NCBI RefSeq assembly: GCF_003349955.1
Contig: NZ_QLKQ01000056.1
Span: 1-49,594 of the forward strand
Reading direction: 5' to 3'
Origin: Azospirillum brasilense
GTDB lineage: Bacteria > Pseudomonadota > Alphaproteobacteria > Azospirillales > Azospirillaceae
Length of the DNA: 49,594 nucleotides
How positions within the stretch are numbered: the stretch's first letter is position 1; each line of letters starts with the position of its first letter. This document shows, one piece after another, positions 7,388-14,514 of the stretch. Position numbers and translations under genes: made by a program. The notes under the pieces are model-generated. The model was given only the letters and a program-made list of their open reading frames with translations. It had not been told where the DNA came from and made no database searches.

Positions 7388-8656
7388 ATGGCTCAGGCTC
7401 ACGCCCCCCAGTTCAAGAATCCCGTCGTGAAGTGGATCGACAGCCGCCTGCCGATCTTCACGATGCTGGACCATGAGTACAACCAGTATCCGATGCCCCG
7501 GAACGTCAACTATCTGTGGGCGTTCGGTGCCATCGCCGGCATCATGCTGGTCATCATGATCGCCACCGGCCTCGTGCTGGCGATGCAGTACGCGGCCAAC
7601 ACGCACATCGCCTTCGAGTCGGTGGAGCGCATCATGCGCGACGTCAACTACGGCTGGCTGCTGCGCTACGTCCACGCCAACGGCGCGTCGATGTTCTTCA
7701 TCGCCGTCTACATCCACATGTTCCGCGGTCTCTACTACGGCTCCTACAAGGCGCCGCGCGAGATCCTGTGGATCCTCGGCGTGCTGATCCTGCTGGCCAT
7801 GATGGCGACCGCCTTCATGGGCTACGTGCTGCCGTGGGGCCAGATGAGCTTCTGGGGCGCCACCGTCATCACGAACCTGTTCTCGGCCTTCCCGCTGGTC
7901 GGCGACCCGATCGTGACCTGGCTGTGGGGCGGCTTCTCGGTCGACAACCCGACGCTGAACCGCTTCTTCGCGCTGCACTTCCTGCTGCCGTTCGTGCTGC
8001 TGGGCCTGGTCGTCCTCCACACCGCCGCCCTGCACGTCTCCGGCTCCAACAACCCGCTGGGCATCGACGCCAAGGGCCCGCAGGACACCGTGCCGTTCAA
8101 CCCGTACGTCACGGTCAAGGACGGCTTCGCGGTCGTCGTGTTCCTGATCTTCTACGCGGCCTTCGTCTTCTTCGCCCCGAACTACCTCGGCCACCCGGAC
8201 AACTACATCCCGGCCAACCCGCTGGTCACCCCGGCGCACATCGTTCCGGAATGGTACTTCCTGCCGTTCTACGCGATCCTGCGCGCCATCCCGGACAAGC
8301 TGGGCGGCGTGCTCGCCATGTTCGGCGCCATCGCGGTGCTGGCGGCCCTGCCGTGGCTCGACACCTCCAAGGTGCGCAGCTGCAAGTTCCGTCCGATCTA
8401 CCGCCAGTTCTTCTGGATCCTGGCCATCGACGCCCTGGTGCTGGGCTACGCCGGCGCGATGCCCGCGGAAGGCGTGTGGCTGCTGGTCGCCCGCATCGGC
8501 ACGGCCTACTACTTCTTCCACTTCCTGATCCTGCTGCCGCTGCTGGGCAAGCTGGAGCGTCCGCTGCCGCTTCCCGCCAGCATCTGCGAACCGGTTCTGA
8601 AGGGCGGTGGCCGCGTTGCCGCCGGCGCCCACGCCAAGCCCATGGAGAAGGCATAA
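7388..8656 (+). CDS. petB: Cytochrome b subunit of the bc1 complex
   Basis: A 422-residue fused cytochrome b (N-terminal b6-like plus C-terminal subunit IV-like part), the usual proteobacterial length. Haem-ligand histidines are in HANGASMFFIAVYIHMFRG and HFLLPFVLLGLVVLHTAALH; the Qo-site PEWY motif is in PEWYFLPFYAILRAIP. It carries haems bL and bH and both quinone sites, in the inner membrane. An SD-like ggttctggag lies just upstream. Its TAA shares one base with the petC start (TAATG), implying translational coupling. Confidence 0.97.
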   Translation: MAQAHAPQFKNPVVKWIDSRLPIFTMLDHEYNQYPMPRNVNYLWAFGAIAGIMLVIMIATGLVLAMQYAANTHIAFESVERIMRDVNYGWLLRYVHANGASMFFIAVYIHMFRGLYYGSYKAPREILWILGVLILLAMMATAFMGYVLPWGQMSFWGATVITNLFSAFPLVGDPIVTWLWGGFSVDNPTLNRFFALHFLLPFVLLGLVVLHTAALHVSGSNNPLGIDAKGPQDTVPFNPYVTVKDGFAVVVFLIFYAAFVFFAPNYLGHPDNYIPANPLVTPAHIVPEWYFLPFYAILRAIPDKLGGVLAMFGAIAVLAALPWLDTSKVRSCKFRPIYRQFFWILAIDALVLGYAGAMPAEGVWLLVARIGTAYYFFHFLILLPLLGKLERPLPLPASICEPVLKGGGRVAAGAHAKPMEKA

Positions 8657-9420
8657 TGCGCTCTCTGAAGTCTGCCATCCTCTCTGCGGCCGTCGCCCTG
8701 GGCCTGGCCGGCGCCGCGCAGGCGTCGGAAGCGGTGCACATTCCCAAGCAGGAGTGGGCGCACAGCGGCGTGTTCGGCACCATCGACAAGGCCTCGGCGC
8801 AGCGCGGCTTCCAGATCTACAAGGAAGTCTGCTCGACCTGTCACTCGGCCAAGCTGGTCCCGATCCGCACGCTCGCCGGCATCGGCTTCAGCGAGGACGA
8901 GCTGAAGGCGATCGCCGCCGGCTATGAGGTCCAGGCCGGTCCGAACGACGCGGGCGAGATGTTCATGCGTCCGGGCATCCCGGCCGACCGCTTCCCGTCG
9001 CCGTTCCCCAACGACAACGCCGCCCGCGCCGCCAACAATGGCGCCCTGCCGCCGGACCTGTCGCTGATCGCGAAGGCCCGCGTCGGCGGCGAGGACTATC
9101 TCTACGCCTTCCTGACCGGCTTCGAGGAGAACCCGCCGGAAGGCGTGACCCTGATGCCGGGCATGAACTACAACAAGTACTTCCCGGGTCATCAGGTGGG
9201 CATGCCCAACATCCTGATGCCGGACGGCGTGACCTACGCCGACGGCACCCCGGCGACGGTGCAGCAGCAGGCCCACGACATCAGCGCCTTCCTGACCTTC
9301 ATCGCCGAGCCGCACATGGATGCGCGCAAGCAGATGGGCGTGAAGGTGATCCTGTTCCTGATCGTGCTGGCCGGCCTGATGTACGCCACCAAGCGCAAGC
9401 TGTGGAGCACCCTGCACTGA
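8656..9420 (+). CDS. petC: Cytochrome c1
   Basis: 254 residues from ATG 8656. A signal peptide MRSLKSAILSAAVALGLAGAAQAS is followed by the covalent haem motif CSTCH, the GMNYNKYFPGHQVGMP region that contains the axial methionine, and a C-terminal membrane anchor VKVILFLIVLAGLMYATKRKLW. It accepts electrons from the Rieske protein and passes them to a soluble or membrane c-type cytochrome. The frame is open far upstream through petB, but that extension is only a shadow. A strong terminator follows 37 nt after the stop. Confidence 0.97.
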   Translation: MRSLKSAILSAAVALGLAGAAQASEAVHIPKQEWAHSGVFGTIDKASAQRGFQIYKEVCSTCHSAKLVPIRTLAGIGFSEDELKAIAAGYEVQAGPNDAGEMFMRPGIPADRFPSPFPNDNAARAANNGALPPDLSLIAKARVGGEDYLYAFLTGFEENPPEGVTLMPGMNYNKYFPGHQVGMPNILMPDGVTYADGTPATVQQQAHDISAFLTFIAEPHMDARKQMGVKVILFLIVLAGLMYATKRKLWSTLH

Positions 9421-9456
9421 GCCGCGTCCCGGCTCGGTGTGGATGATCGAGACTGG

Positions 9457-9486
9457 ACAGGGCGCCTTCGGGCGCCCTGTTCTTTT
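9457..9486 (+). terminator. Rho-independent terminator of petABC
   Basis: A perfect 10-bp stem (acagggcgcc / ggcgccctgt) closed by a TTCG tetraloop, followed by tcttttg. The c(UUCG)g loop is exceptionally stable in RNA, making this the clearest intrinsic terminator in the window. Confidence 0.92.
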
Positions 9487-9538
9487 GTGGCCCCGGTTTC
9501 CTTATCGACAACCCCATTCCCAGGCGAAGGTGGTGCAG

Positions 9539-10090
9539 ATGACCGACAGGCTGATCGACGAGATCGTGGATTTCTGGTTCGACGAGGCGATGAAGCCCTA
9601 CTGGTTCCGCCGCTCCGACAGTTTCGACCGGACGGTGCGCGACACGCTGCTGCCCCATCACGAAGCGGCGGCGGCGGGCCGGTACGATCACTGGTTGGAG
9701 GATGTGGACGGCTGTCTGGCGCTCTGCGTCCTGCTCGATCAGGTTCCGCGCAACGTCTTCCGCGGCTCGCCGCAGGCCTTTGCGACCGACGCCAAGGCGC
9801 TGGCGGTGGCCCGCCATGTGGTGGAGCAGGGCTACGATCTGGAATGCAGCGAGGACGAACGGATATTCCTCTATCTGCCCTTCGAGCATCAGGAGGACAT
9901 GGACTGCCAGGAGCTGTCCTGCGCCCTGTTCCGGGAACGCGTGAGCGATCCGGAGGTCGTGGATTACGCCGAACGCCACCGCAAGGTCATCGCGCGCTTC
10001 GGCCGTTTCCCCCATCGCAACGCCGTCCTCGGCCGCGAGACGACGCCGGAGGAGGCGGAGTTCCTCAAGGAGCCGGGCTCGTCCTTCTGA
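9539..10090 (+). CDS. DUF924 family protein
   Basis: 183 residues from ATG 9539. Family landmarks are IVDFWFDEAMKPYWFRRSDSFD, LALCVLLDQVPRNVFRGS and FLYLPFEHQEDMDCQE, followed by YAERHRKVIARFGRFPHRN. The fold is a predicted all-helical, TPR-like bundle; the biochemical role is unknown. The upstream frame to 9437 overlaps the petC terminator and is not used. The 3' end overlaps the convergent response-regulator gene by 26 nt, so the two transcripts have complementary ends. Confidence 0.85.
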   Translation: MTDRLIDEIVDFWFDEAMKPYWFRRSDSFDRTVRDTLLPHHEAAAAGRYDHWLEDVDGCLALCVLLDQVPRNVFRGSPQAFATDAKALAVARHVVEQGYDLECSEDERIFLYLPFEHQEDMDCQELSCALFRERVSDPEVVDYAERHRKVIARFGRFPHRNAVLGRETTPEEAEFLKEPGSSF

Positions 10091-10613
10091 CGGGACCGCT
10101 CTCCGAGGGCTCCAGCCAGCGCCTCAGGGCGGCCAGAAGCTCGGGGCGGCGGACCGGCTTGGGCACGTAGTCGTTCATGCCGGCGAACACGCAGCGGTCG
10201 CGGTCCTCGGCGAAGCCGTGGGCGGTGACCGCGATGATCGGCACCGTAGCGCGGGAGTTGGTCATCGCCCGGATCGCCAGGGTCGCGGCGATGCCGTCCA
10301 CCTCCGGCATGGCGACGTCCATCAGCACGGCGTCGTAGGGCGCCTCCGCCGTGGCGACGGAGGCGACGGCCTCCGCCCCACCGTCCGCGGTGTCGACCGT
10401 GAAGCCGACCTTGCGCATCAGCGCCGCCGTGAGCAGACGGTTGGTCGGGCTGTCGTCCACCACCAGCAGACGGCCGCCGCGCGCCATGGCCCAGGCGATC
10501 AGCTGCTCCTCGCCGGGCGATGGCGGCGTGCCCAAGGAAACCGGCGAGCCGCGTGGCACGGGCTCGGCGTGGGACGTGGCTTGCGGCTGTCGGTGCAGAA
10601 TGATGTGGTTCAC
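10065..10613 (-). CDS. Stand-alone CheY-like response regulator receiver protein
   Basis: 182 residues: an unconserved N-terminal ~45, then one receiver domain. The acidic pair is in LLVVDDSPTNR (residues 49-59), the phospho-acceptor Asp99 in YDAVLMDVAMPEVDG, the switch Thr in IIAVTAHG, and Lys152 in YVPKPVRR. No output domain follows, so it acts by protein contact or as a phosphorelay intermediate; the sequence resembles the receiver domains at the end of hybrid kinases (AL MRKVGF, MNDYVPKP). No kinase is adjacent. A palindrome lies about 20 nt upstream of the start. Confidence 0.87.
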   Translation of the reverse strand: MNHIILHRQPQATSHAEPVPRGSPVSLGTPPSPGEEQLIAWAMARGGRLLVVDDSPTNRLLTAALMRKVGFTVDTADGGAEAVASVATAEAPYDAVLMDVAMPEVDGIAATLAIRAMTNSRATVPIIAVTAHGFAEDRDRCVFAGMNDYVPKPVRRPELLAALRRWLEPSESGPVRRTSPAP

Positions 10614-10632
10614 GACGAGCCTTTGGCATTTT

Positions 10633-10646
10633 GCAAATCAATTTGC
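10633..10646. promoter_or_regulatory. Palindrome upstream of the receiver gene
   Basis: GCAAAT-CA-ATTTGC, a perfect 6-bp inverted repeat with a 2-nt spacer, centred about 26 nt before the start of the response-regulator gene. In this GC-rich setting an AT-rich palindrome at this position is a plausible operator. Confidence 0.4.
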
Positions 10647-10811
10647 GCCGAACCGCCGCAGACTCCCGGTTTCCCGAGGGGGTAGGATGGCCGGCCTGCC
10701 CATGCTAAGCAAAGGGTGGGCCAGTTGGTTTCGAGATCGAACTTTTCCCGTCGCCCACAATAGGAGGGCTGCGGGAAGGCCGGCGTTGGAAGGCCAGCGT
10801 GGAGAGGAACG

Positions 10812-11216
10812 ATGGGATTGGTTGATCGGCTGTGGGTCGCCTTCGCGGCCCTGAACGGCGCCGTCGCGGTGGGGGCCGGGGCTTATGCCAGCCACGGGCT
10901 GGCTGGTGACCCGCGTGGGCAGGAGTTGTTCCGGCTGGCCGGGCAATACCAGATGTGGCACGCGCTGGCTCTGGTCGCCCTGGTCGCGTTGCTGCGCAGC
11001 GCCGACGGACCGGCGCGCATGGCGCTGCGCCTGTCCGGGTGGCTGTTCGTGGCGGGAATCCTGCTCTTCAGCGGAACGCTCTACGCGACCGCCACCAGCG
11101 GCCCGCTGCCCTTTGCGATGACCGCCCCGACCGGTGGCAGCGCCTTCATCCTGGGATGGCTGGTGCTGGCCCTGGCGGTTCTGCTGTTCGGACGGCGTTT
11201 CTTCGGGCGGGCCTGA
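10812..11216 (+). CDS. DUF423 family small membrane protein
   Basis: 134 residues with four predicted membrane helices. The family signature is visible: NGAVAVGAGAYASHGL at the N-terminus, YQMWHALALV, FVAGILLFSGTLYAT and APTGGSAFILGW. Members (for example E. coli YgdD) are inner-membrane proteins of unknown function. A good SD (ggagagga, about 10799-10808) precedes the ATG. Flanking genes give no functional hint. Confidence 0.88.
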   Translation: MGLVDRLWVAFAALNGAVAVGAGAYASHGLAGDPRGQELFRLAGQYQMWHALALVALVALLRSADGPARMALRLSGWLFVAGILLFSGTLYATATSGPLPFAMTAPTGGSAFILGWLVLALAVLLFGRRFFGRA

Positions 11217-11248
11217 AACGGGACGCGCGGCAACGGGAAGCGCGGCGC

Positions 11249-11608
11249 TCAGGCCGGAGCGCTGCTCGTTTCCTCGGCGGAGGTTGGCGACCCCTCGTCC
11301 TTCTTGCGGGCGGCGGGCGCGCAGAACAGCTCATGGAGGGTCGCCATAATGGTCTGCGCCTCGTGGCCGTTCAGCGAGTAATAGATGTTCTGGGCGGCGC
11401 GGCGCGTCCGCACCAGCTTGTCGCGGCGCAACCGGGCCAGATGCTGGGACAGGGCCGACTGGCTGAGGTCGACCAGTTCCTCCAACTCGCCGACCGACTT
11501 CTCGCCCTCGGTCAGGTAGCACAGGATGAGCAGGCGGCGCTCGTTGCTCATGGCTTTGAGCAGCGTGCTGGCCCGCCGTGCGTTGCTCTGCAGATCGGCA
11601 ATGTTCAT
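11249..11608 (-). CDS. ArsR-family regulator, SqrR/BigR-like persulfide sensor type
   Basis: 119 residues from ATG 11608 (MNIADLQSNARRASTLLKAMSNERR). The winged-helix HTH is SVGELEELVDLSQSALSQHLARLRRDKLVRTRR. The two cysteines are Cys30 (LLILCYL) and Cys96 (HELFCAP), 66 residues apart, which is the spacing of the sulfide/persulfide-sensing pair in SqrR and BigR; typical metal-binding ArsR cysteine motifs (ELCVCDL) are absent. Such proteins repress sulfide-detoxification genes until persulfide links the two cysteines. The gene is divergent from a TusA-like sulfur carrier, which supports the reading. In-frame codons up to 11698 extend into low-complexity sequence and are not used. Confidence 0.85.
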   Translation of the reverse strand: MNIADLQSNARRASTLLKAMSNERRLLILCYLTEGEKSVGELEELVDLSQSALSQHLARLRRDKLVRTRRAAQNIYYSLNGHEAQTIMATLHELFCAPAARKKDEGSPTSAEETSSAPA

Positions 11609-11866
11609 GAAACGACCGTTTCTGTCGGCGCCAAGCAACAGCGAACCGTTGCGCCCACCCCTTGCGCCGCAGCCCCGCCGTTTATCGTTCGTGTTCAATC
11701 ATATGGAAGAGTGTACCGCGCTGTCTACCCGTGGATGTCCCGTAGTCGAAAGAATGTTCGCCGGCTGACGAAACCAGCGTTCAACGGGTTGAAGGCGTGC
11801 GTGCCGCCGTTCTAGACTCGCCGCCTCGAATTCGTTGCGGCGGTGCCCGAAGGAGTGCAAGGAACG

Positions 11867-12094
11867 ATGGCCGACCAGACGCTGGACGCCAAGGGGCTGC
11901 AATGCCCGTTGCCGGTGCTGCGCGCGCGCAAGGCGCTGAAGACGGTGCCGCCCGGATCGACGCTGACCGTCGAGGCGACCGACCCCAGCGCGCCCAAGGA
12001 TTTCGCCGCCTTCTGCGAGGCCACCGGCAACCGGCTCGTCTCCAGCGTCGAGGAGGGTGGTGTCTACCGTTTCGTGATCGAACGCTGCGCCTGA
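11867..12094 (+). CDS. TusA-like sulfurtransferase/sulfur carrier
   Basis: 75 residues from ATG 11867, preceded by aggag (11851-11855) and aagga. The invariant N-terminal motif is LDAKGLQCPLPVLRARKAL, with the CPxP cysteine (Cys14) that carries persulfide sulfur. The protein is a small two-layer sandwich with the usual length for TusA/SirA. It may serve tRNA thiolation, sulfur trafficking or sulfur oxidation; placement next to a persulfide-sensor-type regulator favours a role in sulfide or persulfide handling. Confidence 0.9.
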   Translation: MADQTLDAKGLQCPLPVLRARKALKTVPPGSTLTVEATDPSAPKDFAAFCEATGNRLVSSVEEGGVYRFVIERCA

Positions 12095-12262
12095 CGGTGC
12101 CGAGGGACGGAGAGGCCTGCACGTCCGCCGCGCAAAAGGGGTGGGGCTGGCGGTTGGGGGATGTGACGATAAGCCCCGCAATCAGCCTGTACTTTCATTA
12201 GCGATCCAGGAAGAATGGACGCAGGGAAATGCCTCGAACACGAACGAAAAAGACAGAAAAGC

Positions 12263-13192
12263 ATGTTCACCACCCTGTTCACCCATGCCGCCTGCCTGGA
12301 CCACGACACAGGGCTGGGCCATCCGGAATGCGCCGACCGGCTTCGTGCGGTGCTGGCGGCTCTTGAAACCGAAGAATTCTACATGCTCGAACGGCAGGAG
12401 GCGCCGCTCGCCACCCTCGATCAACTCGCGCGCGCACACCCGCGGGAGCATGTCGAGCGCATCCTGGCCCTGGTGCCGGAGCAGGAGCACGCCGGCATCG
12501 ATGCCGACACGGTGATGTCCCCCGGTTCGGGCGAGGCCGCGCTGCGCGCCGCCGGGGCGGTGGTCGCGGCGGTGGACGCGGTGGCGTCGGGCCATTCGCG
12601 CAACGCCTTCTGCGCCGTGCGTCCGCCGGGGCACCATGCCGAGCATGACAAGGCTATGGGCTTCTGCCTGTTCAACAACGCCGCGGTCGGCGCCTATCAC
12701 GCGCGGGCGGCGCACGGGTTGCAGCGGGTGGCGGTGATGGATTTCGACGTCCATCACGGCAACGGCACGCAGGACATCTTCCAGCGCGACCCGGACCTGC
12801 TCTACTGCTCCACCCACCAGTCGCCGCTCTATCCCGGCACGGGCGACGCGGGGGAGAAGGGCGAGTACGGCAACTGCGTCAACGCGCCGCTCGCCGCCAT
12901 GTCCGGCTCGCCGGAGTTCCGGCACGCGATGACCCACATCATCCTGCCGGCCATCGACCATTTCAAACCGGACCTGCTGATCATCTCCGCCGGGTTCGAC
13001 GCCCATTCGCGCGACCCGCTGGCCGGCCTGCATCTGACCGACGACGACTTCGCCTGGGCGACGCGCAAGCTGGGCGATCTGGCCCGCACCCATTGCGGCG
13101 CGCGCATCGTGTCGGTGCTGGAGGGCGGCTACAATCTGCGCGCCCTGGCGTCGGCCACCGCGGCGCATGTGCGCGAACTGATGTACTGCTAA
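12263..13192 (+). CDS. Class II histone deacetylase-like amidohydrolase
   Basis: 309 residues from ATG 12263; an alternative ATG at 12215 adds 16 charged residues and has a purine-rich site too close to it. Zn-dependent deacetylase motifs in order: HPECADRL, RPPGHHAEHDKAMGFCLFNN (the two catalytic histidines), VMDFDVHHGNGTQ (Zn ligands Asp and His), SAGFDAHSRDPL (third Zn ligand) and VLEGGYN. Bacterial members deacetylate polyamines, acetylated small molecules or proteins; the substrate cannot be read from sequence. It is probably monocistronic, with a hairpin 35 nt downstream. Confidence 0.92.
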   Translation: MFTTLFTHAACLDHDTGLGHPECADRLRAVLAALETEEFYMLERQEAPLATLDQLARAHPREHVERILALVPEQEHAGIDADTVMSPGSGEAALRAAGAVVAAVDAVASGHSRNAFCAVRPPGHHAEHDKAMGFCLFNNAAVGAYHARAAHGLQRVAVMDFDVHHGNGTQDIFQRDPDLLYCSTHQSPLYPGTGDAGEKGEYGNCVNAPLAAMSGSPEFRHAMTHIILPAIDHFKPDLLIISAGFDAHSRDPLAGLHLTDDDFAWATRKLGDLARTHCGARIVSVLEGGYNLRALASATAAHVRELMYC

Positions 13193-13226
13193 GCCCTCCG
13201 GTTCTTCAAGGCCGGCTCTTCCGGCT

Positions 13227-13266
13227 AGGCCCGCGGTGGGAGCGTGATACGCCCGCCGCGGGCCTT
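13227..13266 (+). terminator. Terminator-like hairpin after the deacetylase gene
   Basis: aggcccgcgg.ggg.gcgt pairs with acgc.ccgccgcgggcctt around a short loop, with one mismatch and one bulged base. The long GC stem is followed by only a weak T stretch (cttgcgcatt), so termination efficiency is uncertain. Confidence 0.5.
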
Positions 13267-13349
13267 GCGCATTTGGGGGCTGAGCCATAATTTCGGTTTT
13301 CGGTCCCATCGCGGGCACCCCATCGTATGGATCATTCGCCGGATGGATC

Positions 13350-13604
13350 ATGGCTGACGCTGCACACATTCCCCCCGACATCGCCGCCCTCAGCTTCGAG
13401 GACGCGCTGGCCGAGCTGGAGCGCATCGTGCGCCAGCTTGAGGACGGGCGCGGCAAGCTCGACGACGCGATCTCCTCCTACGAGCGCGGCACCGCGCTGA
13501 AGCGGCATTGCGAGGCGAAGCTGCGCGAGGCCCAGGCCAAGATCGACCGCATCACCGTTGCCGCCGACGGCACCCTCGGCACCGAACCCGCCCGGATCGA
13601 CTGA
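13350..13604 (+). CDS. xseB: Exodeoxyribonuclease VII small subunit
   Basis: 84 residues, normal length for XseB. The conserved block is LSFEDALAELERIVRQLEDGRGKLDDAISSYERGTALKRHCEAKLREAQAKI, two antiparallel helices. It forms exonuclease VII with XseA (not in this window). The stop lies one nucleotide from the ispA GTG start, the classic xseB-ispA arrangement of alphaproteobacteria. Confidence 0.94.
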   Translation: MADAAHIPPDIAALSFEDALAELERIVRQLEDGRGKLDDAISSYERGTALKRHCEAKLREAQAKIDRITVAADGTLGTEPARID

Positions 13605-13605
13605 C

Positions 13606-14496
13606 GTGCAGACCGACCTCAAGACAGCCATGGCCGACATGGCGGCCGATGTGGAGCGTGCGATCCTGCACCTCCTGCCGACCACCGACCTCCCCGAATC
13701 GCGTGTGCTGGAGGCGATGCGCTACGGCTGCCTGAACGGCGGCAAGCGTCTGCGGCCCTTCCTGGTGCGCCACTCCGCGGCGCTGTTCGGCGTCAATCCG
13801 GATTGCGCGCTGCGCGTCGCCGTGGCCGTGGAGTTCGTTCACAGCTATTCGCTGGTCCACGACGACCTGCCGGCGATGGACGACGGCGACCTGCGCCGCG
13901 GCCAGCCGACCGTGCACCGCAAGTTCGACGAGGCGACCGCGATCCTGGCCGGCGACGGGCTGCTGACCTACGCCTTCGAGGTGCTGGCCGACCCGGCGAC
14001 CCACGAAGACCCGAACGTGCGCTGCCAGCTCGTGGCGGCGCTGGCCAAGGCGGCCGGGCCGCACGGCATGGTCGGAGGCCAGATGCTCGACCTGATCGCC
14101 GAGCATGAGACTTTCGATCTCGGCACCACGACCCGGCTCCAGCGCATGAAGACCGGCGACATGATCGCCTTTTCCTGCGAGGCCGGCGGCATCCTGGGCA
14201 AGGCCCCGCCGCCGCAGCGCCACGCTCTGCGCGCCTACGCCCACGACCTCGGGCTGGCCTTCCAGATCGTCGACGACCTGCTGGACATCGAGGGGACGGA
14301 GGCGGAGACCGGCAAGTCGGTCGGTCGCGACGCGCAGGCCGGAAAGGCGACCTTCGTGTCCATCCTCGGGCAGGACCGCGCCCGCTCGCAGGCCGCCATG
14401 CTGGCCGTCCAGGCCAAGGCGCACCTGGAGATCTTCGACGGGCGTGCCGATATCCTCAAAGCGGTCGCCGACTTCGTCGTCGCGCGGCGGACCTGA
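13606..14496 (+). CDS. ispA: Farnesyl/geranylgeranyl diphosphate synthase (polyprenyl synthetase)
   Basis: 296 residues from GTG 13606, immediately after the xseB stop; ATG 13630 is an alternative. The first Asp-rich motif is DDLPAMDD (residues 86-93), with the two-residue insertion typical of bacterial IspA, and the second is DDLLD (223-227); both bind Mg2+ and diphosphate. GGKRLRPFLV (residues 45-54) binds isopentenyl diphosphate. It condenses IPP with DMAPP/GPP to a C15 (or C20) product for quinones, hopanoids and carotenoids. Directly upstream of dxs, giving a short isoprenoid operon. Confidence 0.95.
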   Translation: MQTDLKTAMADMAADVERAILHLLPTTDLPESRVLEAMRYGCLNGGKRLRPFLVRHSAALFGVNPDCALRVAVAVEFVHSYSLVHDDLPAMDDGDLRRGQPTVHRKFDEATAILAGDGLLTYAFEVLADPATHEDPNVRCQLVAALAKAAGPHGMVGGQMLDLIAEHETFDLGTTTRLQRMKTGDMIAFSCEAGGILGKAPPPQRHALRAYAHDLGLAFQIVDDLLDIEGTEAETGKSVGRDAQAGKATFVSILGQDRARSQAAMLAVQAKAHLEIFDGRADILKAVADFVVARRT

Positions 14497-14514
14497 ACGG
14501 AGGACGTTTCCAAC

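Noticed and set aside
7516..8655. Long N-terminal extension of cytochrome c1 in the same frame
   Set aside because: It overlaps petB in another frame; the signal peptide and coupled TAATG start fix petC at 8656.
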